Source: an uncultured Prevotella sp.
Lineage (GTDB): Bacteria > Bacteroidota > Bacteroidia > Bacteroidales > Bacteroidaceae
NCBI GenBank assembly: GCA_934254985.1
Contig: CAKQMS010000017.1
Span: 1-52,814, forward strand
DNA length: 52,814 nucleotides
Reading direction: 5' to 3'
Shown here: positions 1-7,255 of the stretch, piece by piece
How the letters are laid out: each line of letters starts with the position of its first letter
How positions within the stretch are numbered: position 1 is the stretch's first letter
Program-made: the position numbers and the translations under genes
Notes under the pieces: generated by a model
Seen by the model: the letters and a program-made list of their open reading frames with translations, nothing else
Told to the model about the DNA's origin: nothing
The model's database searches: none

Positions 1-806
1 CGCTTGTTGCAATAGCAGCCGCTTTCATCGAAGCCGACAACATTTGACGACATGATGTATTCCTTTATCTTGTCAACAATTGGCTGCGCGTTTCTTTTTG
101 CCTCATTGACCCAATTGACCAATGACCCTTCGCTTGGAGACAGGCCGAGGACATCATGCAAGAAATTGGCAATGCGGCCATAAGGAAGGAATTGCACGAC
201 ACTGAGATACACTACAAGCGACTTTACGCTTGCATCATACACCACATCATTTGACCGACGTCTTGGAGTTGTGCGAATGCGTTCTCCGCAATTCTTGCAT
301 ACCATAACGTAATGGCGTATCTCTTTGACAACAGGCTTCAACTCCGGAATGGAGACCTTTTGGGTCACATAATCGAGTATACGCTCGACATCAGCCAAGG
401 ATTCGCCGCAATTAGTGCAGTAGTCCGGAACGTCATCAATAACTTCATCCGGAGTGTCAATACAAGAAAGTTTATGTCCTTTATGCCCCTCCTGGCCACC
501 AGGTTTCTTGCCACTTGGTTTGCGAAGCGTTTTCGTTCTTCTGACAATCTCATCCTTCATGCGTTCCTTGCTGGGAGGCGTACTGCTGTTGCCTGAGTTT
601 TTGTCTGGGGTCTCGTATTTGGACAAACGGTTTTTTAACTTGGCTATCTCCTCGTTCTTTTTACGGAGTTGATGATTCAAAGACTCGATGTTACGGTTCA
701 ATTTCGTGATCTCAGTATGCTGCTGATTGATGGTTTCACGCATCAATCGCATTTCTTCCGCTATGTTCAGCAGCACTTTTGATATGTCCGTAACTTGCTC
801 TTTCAT
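1..806 (-). CDS. IS66-family transposase, N-terminal part (cut by window edge)
   Basis: I translated the minus strand from an ATG at 806. The frame stays open to the left edge, about 268 residues. It begins with a coiled-coil-like segment (residues ~1-65), then a basic linker ending in KPGGQEGHKGH. Next comes a zinc-finger-like region with CTNCGE and, further on, CKNCGER. The visible part ends with VVGFDESGCYCNK, which holds the first catalytic aspartate of the DDE domain in its IS66 context. This order (leucine-zipper-like, zinc finger, DDE) is that of IS66 TnpC. No tnpA or tnpB is seen upstream, which would fit the single-ORF ISBst12-type subgroup (inference). A promoter-like CTTG-N20-TACCTTTA lies directly upstream, so the message would be almost leaderless. 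The far end and one terminal repeat are outside the window, so intactness cannot be judged. Confidence 0.93.
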   Translation of the reverse strand, partial: MKEQVTDISKVLLNIAEEMRLMRETINQQHTEITKLNRNIESLNHQLRKKNEEIAKLKNRLSKYETPDKNSGNSSTPPSKERMKDEIVRRTKTLRKPSGKKPGGQEGHKGHKLSCIDTPDEVIDDVPDYCTNCGESLADVERILDYVTQKVSIPELKPVVKEIRHYVMVCKNCGERIRTTPRRRSNDVVYDASVKSLVVYLSVVQFLPYGRIANFLHDVLGLSPSEGSLVNWVNEAKRNAQPIVDKIKEYIMSSNVVGFDESGCYCNK

Positions 807-1093
807 AGGTATAAAGGTACGAAAAATATCTGAAATATGCAAGAGAATATAGCTCTATTTTAGATAATTTTCAAGAAAATCCTACAAAGAAACAAGATCG
901 AATCAGGCCATTCTTACTACCGCTGAATAGTTACTTTAATGAAATACACATATAAAATCTCTTGAATCAAAAATATTATAATAAAAGAAAAGAACCAACA
1001 ACCTAATAACATAATTTATGTTGATTACAACGTTTTTTCTCCCCTTTCAGCATTTTTATTTTCAAAAACAGGGAGGGAATGTAGATTTTTTAC
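807..1093. other. Gene-free stretch between IS66 and the HU fragment
   Basis: AT-rich DNA with the transposase promoter at its left end and no supported ORF. One end of the IS66 element probably lies here. I could not identify its terminal inverted repeat, because the opposite end is outside the window. Confidence 0.4.
812..843 (-). promoter_or_regulatory. Bacteroidetes-type promoter for the IS66 transposase
   Basis: On the minus strand CTTG (840-843) is followed by 20 bases and TACCTTTA (812-819), one mismatch from the -7 consensus TAnnTTTG. The predicted start of transcription falls at about the ATG at 806. It was recognised by pattern only. Confidence 0.5.
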
Positions 1094-1101
1094 TAACTTT
1101 G
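1094..1101 (+). promoter_or_regulatory. -7 element TAACTTTG upstream of the AlbA_2 gene
   Basis: A perfect match to TAnnTTTG. No TTTG-like -33 box is seen at the usual spacing. Transcription would start near 1107, run through the HU-gene fragment, and reach the AlbA_2 ATG at 1260, giving a leader of about 150 nt. Confidence 0.4.
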
Positions 1102-1115
1102 GGACATTAAAAGAA

Positions 1116-1250
1116 ATCGATATAGAATGGCAGGCAAAACCTACTATACAACAAGGTGATGGCGACAAGCCAAAACTCTTTCCACGAGAGGCTAACATTT
1201 GGAAAATCGTGAACAAGAGCGAAGATAAAGGCTACATAATGCCCAATTAA
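1116..1250 (+). pseudogene. Truncated 5' copy of the HU-family gene at 3010
   Basis: The frame from 1116 to the TAA at 1248-1250 starts IDIEWQ and contains GDGDKPKLFPRE. This matches the N-terminus of the intact HU-family protein (IDIEWQ, NGDKPKLFPRK). At DNA level 29 consecutive bases are identical (1159-1187 and 3059-3087). After the shared ~26 codons the fragment diverges and stops, and it has no conventional start codon. It therefore looks like a decayed partial duplication lying in the leader of the AlbA_2 gene rather than a functional gene. Together with the intact copy it brackets the AlbA_2 gene. Confidence 0.7.
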
Positions 1251-1259
1251 AAACATTTT

Positions 1260-2831
1260 ATGGCACTTGCAATAAACATAAACGACCTGCTTAACAAGCA
1301 GAAAATAGAATCTAACCGCATTGAGTTCAAGAAAGGTTGGAATCCTGGAAGTATATATCACAGCATATGTGCTTTCGCCAACGATTTTGATGATCTTGGC
1401 GGTGGGTATATTATCGTTGGAGTAGATACTGACGATAAGACAGGCATGGCAATTCGCCCTGTAGAAGGTGTGCCAATAGAAAAAATAGATAATATCTTGC
1501 AGGAAATGGTTGGCTACAATAACAAAATGGCTCCATACTACTTACCTCGTACTTCAGTGGAGGAGGTAGATGGGAAACAGTTGATTGTGATATGGTGTCC
1601 TGCTGGTAGTTACCGTCCATATTCTGTACCAGTAAATGTAACTGCAAAAGGTACGAAAGAATACTTCTATATCCGTAGTGGCACAAGTAGCATTGAGGCA
1701 AGAGGTGAAGCTCTCGTTGAATTGCGAGAGTTGGCTAATCGTGTGCCTTTTGACGAAAGAGGTAACAGCGACATCCAGTTGGAAGATATTTCTTTGGTGC
1801 TTCTTCGTGATTATCTTGTCAAGGTGGGTAGCAAACTGGCTGATGATGTGATAACTACACCACTTTCTACTATACTTGATCAAATGGAACTTTACACAGG
1901 ACCAAAAGAAAACCGTTTGCTTCGTAACGTAGCTGCCATGATGTTCTGTGAGAATCCAAGTAAGTTCTTCTCTTATACTCAGATTGATGTGGTAACATTC
2001 CCTAATGGAAAAATGAAAGACCCGAACAATTTCACAGAGGTTACATTCAAAGGCAGTGTTCCACAGATGATAAAGCAGACAATGGATTATATCAAGAGCA
2101 ATGTGCTCAAAGAGCATGTGCGTAAGATTTCTGGTAGGCAGGAAGCAGAACGCTTTTGGAACTATCCATACGATGCTATAGAGGAAGCTGTTGTAAACTC
2201 TGTATATCACAGAGATTTCTTGCAGCATGAGCCAATAGAGATTACCATTGAACCTAGCGGAATCTCTATACTCAATTGTCCTGGCCCAGATAGAAGCATC
2301 TCCAAGGAAGACATAGAAAAAGGTGATATGCTAAAAAGTCGTCGCTATCGCAACCGTCGCTTGGGTGACTTCTTGAAAGAACTTGACCTTACAGAAGGTC
2401 GCTCAACTGGCGTTCCTACAATCCAAGCAAAGTTAGCCGAGAACGGTTCACCACGTGCCATCTTTGAAACTACAGATGACCGCTTGACATTCTTGGTTAC
2501 TATTCCAGTTCATGAAGGATGTAGTGAAAGTTCGGAAACAAGCATACTTAGTTCGGAAAAAAGTTCGGAGAGAAAAGAAATTAGTTCGGAGACAGCTTCA
2601 AAAAGTTCGGAGAGAAAAATGAAAAGTTCGGAGAGAATACTAGCTTTAATAAAGAAAAAGCCTACAATATCAGCTGCTGAAATCGCAATGGAAATAGATA
2701 TGTCATCACGAGGAGTAGAAAAGCAAATTAAAAAACTCCGAGAAGCTGGAATTATCAAACGCAACGGGGCTGCCTTTGGGGGTTATTGGGAAATCATAAT
2801 ATTAGATAACTATAACACTGCAAAAGATTGA
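1260..2831 (+). CDS. Schlafen AlbA_2 domain / HATPase_c_4 DNA-binding regulator
   Basis: A 523-residue protein resembling the COG2865 group. Residues ~18-150 carry the AlbA_2 (Schlafen AAA_4) signature: ESNRIEFKKGW near the start, then GGGYIIVGVD. Residues ~300-405 look like the divergent GHKL-type ATP-binding domain, with EAVVNSVYHRDF, then NCPGPD and TEGRSTGVPTI. The C-terminus (~460-515) is a winged-helix-like segment (ISAAEIAMEIDMSSRGVEKQ). Between them, residues 424-462 form a low-complexity linker of SSE heptads. Family members are usually annotated as ATP-binding or transcriptional regulators; the target is unknown. It sits between an HU fragment and an intact HU gene, and directly before a double-palindrome inverted repeat that could be its operator (inference). 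Horizontal origin is plausible given the neighbouring IS. Confidence 0.85.
   Translation: MALAININDLLNKQKIESNRIEFKKGWNPGSIYHSICAFANDFDDLGGGYIIVGVDTDDKTGMAIRPVEGVPIEKIDNILQEMVGYNNKMAPYYLPRTSVEEVDGKQLIVIWCPAGSYRPYSVPVNVTAKGTKEYFYIRSGTSSIEARGEALVELRELANRVPFDERGNSDIQLEDISLVLLRDYLVKVGSKLADDVITTPLSTILDQMELYTGPKENRLLRNVAAMMFCENPSKFFSYTQIDVVTFPNGKMKDPNNFTEVTFKGSVPQMIKQTMDYIKSNVLKEHVRKISGRQEAERFWNYPYDAIEEAVVNSVYHRDFLQHEPIEITIEPSGISILNCPGPDRSISKEDIEKGDMLKSRRYRNRRLGDFLKELDLTEGRSTGVPTIQAKLAENGSPRAIFETTDDRLTFLVTIPVHEGCSESSETSILSSEKSSERKEISSETASKSSERKMKSSERILALIKKKPTISAAEIAMEIDMSSRGVEKQIKKLREAGIIKRNGAAFGGYWEIIILDNYNTAKD
2529..2632 (+). repeat. In-frame AGTTCGGA repeats encoding SSE heptads
   Basis: Six copies of AGTTCGGA begin at 2529, 2550, 2562, 2583, 2604 and 2625. 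Spacings are 21, 12, 21, 21 and 21 bp, all multiples of three. They encode SSE followed mostly by four polar residues and form the linker between the ATPase-like and winged-helix parts of the AlbA_2 protein. Repeat copy number could vary without a frameshift. Confidence 0.85.
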
Positions 2832-2855
2832 ATTGGTTAGAGATATTAATTGCGG

Positions 2856-2949
2856 CTTTCGACTAACCTAGGTTAGTAAGTAAAGTATATTGATATCAAT
2901 GGCAAAGTATATTAGCTTCTATGACCTACTAACCTAGGTTAGTCGAAAG
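2856..2949. repeat. Perfect 23-bp inverted repeat, each arm carrying a 16-bp palindrome
   Basis: The left arm is 2856-2878 and the right arm 2927-2949, perfect reverse complements. Each arm contains the self-palindrome ACTAACCTAGGTTAGT. The 48-bp spacer holds a further palindrome, TTGATATCAA (2890-2899), flanked by direct copies of AAAGTATATT (2882-2891 and 2904-2913). It lies between the AlbA_2 gene stop and the HU gene. Possible roles are an operator with paired dimer sites, a recombination or attachment site, or a strong hairpin at the 3' end of the transcript. Confidence 0.9.
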
Positions 2950-3009
2950 GAGAAGTCTATATCATGAATTTACATGCAATAATAGCAAACATAAATAAAA
3001 TAACTGATT

Positions 3010-3609
3010 ATGGCAATAGACATTGAATGGCAAATAAAGCCACCACATAAAAACGATAATGGCGACAAGCCAAAACTCTTTCCACGAAAGGCTAAGGTCG
3101 ACGTGGCGGATGAAAATCTGGTGGCTAAGAGGCTCGCTGCTCATAGCGGAATGTCAATGGGCGTGGCACTTGATGTGCTCGAAGATATGGGCGAAATTAT
3201 AGCTGGACTGCTGAGAGATGGCAAAGATGTTAATATATCGTCGTTGGGTCGCTTCCAATTATCAATTGGTTGCGATGAGGATGTATATTCTGATACTAAA
3301 AATAGTATACAAAAAGTGGCTGTGCGTGGCGTCAGATTCCAAGCAAACAAGTATCTGATGGATACTGTTGGAGAGCCTACTTTCCGTGAGGTTGCCCGCA
3401 ATGCCGCCATTGTTGCAACATCTGCACAAGAGCTGGTTCCACTACTCGACGAGTATTTCAAAACGCACTCTCATATCACTCGTGCCGAATTTGAAAGCGC
3501 CTTCAATCTTAAACGTGCAACAGCCACATTAAGATTGAAAGAACTTACCAATATGGGAGTAATCAAACAAGAAGGCGCTGGCAAAGATACTAAATATATA
3601 AAGGCTTAG
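3010..3609 (+). CDS. HU-family (HU-HIG) DNA-binding protein with C-terminal winged helix
   Basis: A 199-residue protein. The N-terminal ~125 residues match the Bacteroidetes HU-HIG type: IDIEWQIKP, a KPKLFPRKAK strand, then a helical part, then a flat DNA-binding region around VNISSLGRFQLSIG and VRGVRFQANKYL. The rest (~140-199, including FNLKRATATLRLKELTNMG) looks like a winged-helix segment, unusual compared with plain HU of ~90 residues. It probably binds and bends DNA. Its 5' end is partially duplicated upstream of the AlbA_2 gene, and the double-palindrome lies 60 bp upstream of its start, so it may be regulated through that site. No clear TAnnTTTG promoter was found directly before it. 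Confidence 0.8.
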   Translation: MAIDIEWQIKPPHKNDNGDKPKLFPRKAKVDVADENLVAKRLAAHSGMSMGVALDVLEDMGEIIAGLLRDGKDVNISSLGRFQLSIGCDEDVYSDTKNSIQKVAVRGVRFQANKYLMDTVGEPTFREVARNAAIVATSAQELVPLLDEYFKTHSHITRAEFESAFNLKRATATLRLKELTNMGVIKQEGAGKDTKYIKA

Positions 3610-3695
3610 TTTTTGCATAAATAAAACTAAGCGTATACATTATATATATACAACATATATATACTACCAAATCTTAACCCACAACATCATACGAC

Positions 3696-5828
3696 ATGGA
3701 ACTAAACAAAACTATTATGACAATCGGACTGGCTACGGCTTTGCTACAAACGCCTGTCGCTGGTAGTGCACAAAATGCAGCAAACCAAAACCCGCTGCTC
3801 ATGGCGAGTGCCCTACCCTTTGGCGCTCCCGACTTTAGCAGAATAAAAGAGGCTGACTATCTGCCGGCTATTGAGGCTGCGATAAAGGCGCAGAGAGAGA
3901 ACATAAAACATATCGTGGAATGCAAAGAGAAACCTACGTTCAGGAATACTATCTTGGCTTACGAGAATAGCGGAGTATTGCTGGAGAATATCTCTAACGT
4001 GTTTTTCGGACTGTGCAGCGCTGACAAAACGCCTGGCATAGCGGAAACGGAGATGAAGGTGATGCCGATGCTCATAGACTTGGAAAACGAGGTGGCGTTT
4101 GACAAGAGGTTGTTTGAGCGTGTGAAATATGTCTACGACAACGAGTATAGTAAGCTAACGGGCGAGGACAAACGATTGACGGAGGAGGTATACAAGGGTT
4201 TTGTGCGCTCGGGAGCTATGCTCAGCGCCGAGAAGATGGCGAGGATGAAGGAGATAAACTCAAGGATTTCGAAATTGCAACAAGACTGGGGCAACTTGCT
4301 GCCTAAGGCTACCAACAATGCGGTGGTATGGGTGGAGAGCAAGGCTGAGCTGGCTGGTCTGAGCGAGGCTGACATAGCGCAATGCAAGAAGGACGCTGAG
4401 AGCCGTGGTGGCAAGGCGGAATATTGCATCGTGATAATAAACACCACGCAGCAGCCGATATTGGCGAGCCTGGACAACAGGGAGCTGCGCCGAAGGGTGT
4501 ATGAGGCGAGCATTCATCGTGCCGACGGCACACGAGAGGGGTATAACACTTTTCCTTTGGTGGTGGAGATAGCGAAGCTGAGGGCTGAGAAGGCTAAGCT
4601 GATGGGGTATGACACGTATGCTGATTTTTCGCTCGAGAAGACGATGGCGAAGAATGCCAAGAATGTGGACGACTTCCTGAAGCAGCTGATAGCGGAGTAT
4701 GCGCCTAAGGCGGATGCGGAGACTCGCGCCATAGAGGAGTATGCGCAGAAGGCTGAGGGCAAGGACTTCAGGTTGCAGCCTTACGACCGTTTCTACTACT
4801 CGGCAAAGATGAAGAAGGAGTTGCTGAACATCAGCGACGACGAGATAAAGCCTTATTTCAATCTTGACAGCGTGGTGGAGCGTGGTGTGATGTATGCTGC
4901 GCACAGGGTGTATGGTCTGAACTTCAAGCGCCTGGAGGGTATGCCTACGTATCATGCCGACATGAATGTGTATGAGGTGAGCGACGCTAACGGCAAACCG
5001 ATAGCGCTATTCTACAACGACTATTTCCGCAGACCTACGAAGCGTGGCGGAGCATGGATGAGTGCATTTGCGAAGCAGAGCAGAAATCGCGGACAGAAGC
5101 CTATTATATATAATGTGTGCAACTGTGCCAAGGCACCTGAGGGTAAGCCTACGTTGCTGACTTGGGACGAGGTGTGCACGCTGTTTCATGAGTTTGGTCA
5201 TGCGCTGCACGGCATGTTGTCGGACTGCGAATATAACACGCTGTCGGGAACGGCTGTGGCTCGCGACTTCGTGGAAATGCCATCGCAGTTTAATGAGTCG
5301 TTTGCTGCCATTCCGGAGATTTTCGACCACTATGTGCGCCACTACGAAACGGGCGAGGCTATGCCGGCAGACCTTAAGGAGCGAATGTTGAAGAGCATAA
5401 ACTTCCAGACGGCTTATTCGCTTGGCGAAAATTTGGCTGCCACTTGCCTGGATATGAAATGGCATAGCTTGAAGGCTGACGAGGTGCCTACGGCTGACGA
5501 GGCTGCGGAGTTTGAGCGCAAGGCTTTGCAGAGTGTGGGACTGATGAATGTGCAGATTCCGCCTCGCTACTCTACTTCGTATTTCAACCATGTGTGGGGC
5601 GGCGGCTATGCTGCGGGATATTATAGCTATCTGTGGACGGAGGTGTTGGCGGTGAATGTGGCTGACTACTTCGCTAAACATGGTGCGCTGAATCCTGCTG
5701 TGGGCAGGGCGTTCCGCGAAAAGGTGCTGAGCCGTGGCAACACTAAGGACCAAATGGAAATGTTTACCGACTTCACGGGAATGAAGTCTCCTGATGCCAG
5801 CGGATTGCTGAAAGCAAGAGGATTGTGA
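3696..5828 (+). CDS. dcp: Peptidyl-dipeptidase Dcp (M3 family zinc peptidase), exported
   Basis: A 710-residue protein of normal family length. The M3 zinc motif HEFGH is at residues 498-502. The third ligand region FVEMPSQ follows, with the glutamate near 527. Near the C-terminus YFNHVWGGGYAAGYYSYLW is typical of the substrate-binding end of Dcp/oligopeptidase A. The N-terminus (residues 1-26, ending GSAQ) reads as a signal peptide, so the enzyme probably acts in the periplasm and removes dipeptides from peptide C-termini. It appears monocistronic: upstream is an AT-rich gap, and downstream is a long repeat-rich region. Dcp is more likely than OpdA because of the export signal. Confidence 0.9.
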   Translation: MELNKTIMTIGLATALLQTPVAGSAQNAANQNPLLMASALPFGAPDFSRIKEADYLPAIEAAIKAQRENIKHIVECKEKPTFRNTILAYENSGVLLENISNVFFGLCSADKTPGIAETEMKVMPMLIDLENEVAFDKRLFERVKYVYDNEYSKLTGEDKRLTEEVYKGFVRSGAMLSAEKMARMKEINSRISKLQQDWGNLLPKATNNAVVWVESKAELAGLSEADIAQCKKDAESRGGKAEYCIVIINTTQQPILASLDNRELRRRVYEASIHRADGTREGYNTFPLVVEIAKLRAEKAKLMGYDTYADFSLEKTMAKNAKNVDDFLKQLIAEYAPKADAETRAIEEYAQKAEGKDFRLQPYDRFYYSAKMKKELLNISDDEIKPYFNLDSVVERGVMYAAHRVYGLNFKRLEGMPTYHADMNVYEVSDANGKPIALFYNDYFRRPTKRGGAWMSAFAKQSRNRGQKPIIYNVCNCAKAPEGKPTLLTWDEVCTLFHEFGHALHGMLSDCEYNTLSGTAVARDFVEMPSQFNESFAAIPEIFDHYVRHYETGEAMPADLKERMLKSINFQTAYSLGENLAATCLDMKWHSLKADEVPTADEAAEFERKALQSVGLMNVQIPPRYSTSYFNHVWGGGYAAGYYSYLWTEVLAVNVADYFAKHGALNPAVGRAFREKVLSRGNTKDQMEMFTDFTGMKSPDASGLLKARGL

Positions 5829-5836
5829 GAGTGAAG

Positions 5837-5878
5837 AGTGAAGAACGAAGAGTGAAGAATCAAATGGAAGTGAAGGAT
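5837..5878. repeat. Dispersed intergenic repeat (GTGAAGAAC/GAAGAGTGAAGAAT type), copy 1
   Basis: The block AGTGAAGAACGAAG plus AGTGAAGAAT (5837-5860) continues into CAAATGGA..GTGAAGGATTA. The 24-base block recurs exactly at 51904-51927. The AGTGAAGAATCAAATGGA part recurs, with a similar GAAGGAT tail, at 39709-39745. All three lie at gene 3' ends. Confidence 0.75.
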
Positions 5879-5879
5879 T

Positions 5880-6281
5880 AACATAAACCGAGATAAACTC
5901 CCTATGTTAGGGCAAACTCTCATTCTTCGAGTTTTTGATGTAAAAGAGCCGACAATGCGTTTTCGTAAGCAAGCTGTACGACACGCCTTGCCGGCTTTTT
6001 ACATCAAGTGCAGTTCCTGCACTTTGCCCTAACATAGGGCGATAAACCAAATAAACCGTTGCTTGAGGTAGTGTGTAGTGTGTAATGGGTAATGGGGTGT
6101 GCGACATTCTCAAGCAACGGTTTATTTTGGTTTATCGCCTGATTGTTTTCTGAGAGGCGTGCGCACCTCTGTTTCTTAGTATAGTTCAGACTGTCGAGAG
6201 TTCGCACTCTCGTAAAGGCTGAGCTATACTAAGAAACAAGCTCTGCTGAAGAAAATGACAGGGGTTTATAAGGTTTATGTT
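5880..6281. repeat. 402-bp non-coding element of nested inverted repeats
   Basis: Bounded by AACATAAACC (5880-5889) and its complement (6272-6281). Inside are several inverted pairs. Pair A: 5900-5916 with 6023-6039, 17 bp, perfect. Pair B, inside A: 5935-5952 with ~5990-6007, one indel. Hairpin: 6006-6024, 8-bp stem. Pair C: 6038-6067 with 6109-6139, about 30 bp, one extra T. Hairpin: 6152-6169. Pair D: 6171-6189 with 6219-6237, 18 of 19, the mismatch being a possible G-U pair. Inner hairpin: 6196-6211. No plausible ORF is present. It may be a MITE-like insertion, a structured RNA, or a stack of terminators. Confidence 0.8.
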
Positions 6282-6621
6282 TAAAAGACCATCTAAACAC
6301 TAAACACTAAACAAGGGGGAAAGAAAAAAATGAGGGGCGTTAAGAAAAAATAACATTAAAAAATCACCCCCCCCCAATTAGAAATTACTATTTTTGCAAC
6401 AATTATAACGTATTAAAACATACGCTACATGCCAAAGGGGCATGAACAACTAAAAGCAGTAAAGACAAGAGATTGTTCAGGATGTCTCTATGCCTCTACA
6501 AAGGAAAGAAGGCAAAACAACCGACCAAGAAAAGGGTTGATAGATTAACAAGATGTAAAACTAATACTACCGCTCTACTCAAGCAGAAGCAGCAGTATAT
6601 TAAAAAGGTATATAATATCTT
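6282..6621. promoter_or_regulatory. Leader/promoter region of the fimbria operon with a 9-C tract
   Basis: A stretch without genes. It holds CTAAACA repeats near 6295, then a run of nine C (6367-6375). A -7-like box TATTTTTG lies 13 bp further (6389-6396). No TTTG box is seen where the -33 element should be, and the C run occupies that spacer. A hairpin CATGCC/GGCATG lies at 6428-6444. The leader to the first ATG (6622) would be about 220 nt. A run of C this long is rare in the surrounding sequence. Confidence 0.6.
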
Positions 6622-7200
6622 ATGAGAAATTATAAAATATTACTATGTGTGTTTGCGTCGTTAATGACGATTCAACTATTCGCCCAGACTGTAGCAATAA
6701 AGACCAACGCTCTTTATTGGGCAACCACTACGCCTAATATCGGCGTGGAAATGACGGTTGACAAGAAGCATACAGCACAACTTTTTTATGGACTAAATCC
6801 ATGGAAACAATCGGGTGGCGACCACTCTAAGCTCAGACATTGGAGCACAATGGCTGAGTATAGACATTGGTTTTGCCAGAGTTTCAATGGATGGTTTGTT
6901 GGCGCCCATGTGATGGGTGGCGAATTTAATGTGGAAGGTGTAGACTTTCCATTGGGCATGCTGTCTACCCTGAAGAACCATCGCTATGAGGGATGGTTTG
7001 CCGGCGGTGGCATTTCGTGTGGCTATCAATGGCCTATATCCCGACATTGGAACCTGGAGACTTCGCTGGGCGTGGGATATGACTATATCAAATATGACAA
7101 GATGAAAAGCGGTACTTGTGGCAAGAGACTAAAGAGTAGCCACAAGAACTATTTTGGTCCTACCAAAGCCGCCATATCATTGATATATGTGATAAACTAA
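6622..7200 (+). CDS. DUF3575 outer-membrane barrel-like protein, first gene of the fimbria operon
   Basis: A 192-residue protein with a signal peptide (residues 1-21, cleavage after LFAQ). It then starts TVAIKTNALYWATTTPNIGVE, typical of DUF3575 proteins. Alternating aromatic strands follow (AEYRHWF, GWFVGAHVMGGEFN, YEGWFAGGGISCGYQW, SLGVGYDYIKY), consistent with a small outer-membrane beta barrel. DUF3575 genes commonly open Mfa/Fim-type fimbria loci in Bacteroidales. The next gene begins 55 bp downstream on the same strand. Its exact role is unknown; an assembly or anchoring role in the outer membrane is an inference from context. Confidence 0.8.
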   Translation: MRNYKILLCVFASLMTIQLFAQTVAIKTNALYWATTTPNIGVEMTVDKKHTAQLFYGLNPWKQSGGDHSKLRHWSTMAEYRHWFCQSFNGWFVGAHVMGGEFNVEGVDFPLGMLSTLKNHRYEGWFAGGGISCGYQWPISRHWNLETSLGVGYDYIKYDKMKSGTCGKRLKSSHKNYFGPTKAAISLIYVIN

Positions 7201-7255
7201 TACAGAGAGCACTCCCCTATTTTTTCTATACATATTTATATATAAGAGCATAGAT

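Noticed and set aside
312..596. 94-codon plus-strand ORF in the IS66 region
   Set aside because: Lies antisense to the transposase frame, which carries the zinc-finger and DDE-type motifs.
1554..2228. 224-codon minus-strand ORF inside the AlbA_2 gene
   Set aside because: Shadow of the AlbA_2/HATPase coding frame; no motif or promoter of its own.
3610..3695. Promoter for dcp in the TATATATA-rich gap
   Set aside because: The region is AT-rich with TA repeats but has no TAnnTTTG or TTTG boxes at valid spacing.
6004..6207. Short minus-strand ORFs in the palindromic element
   Set aside because: They run through inverted repeats whose arms must pair with each other; composition is not coding-like and no ribosome site is visible.
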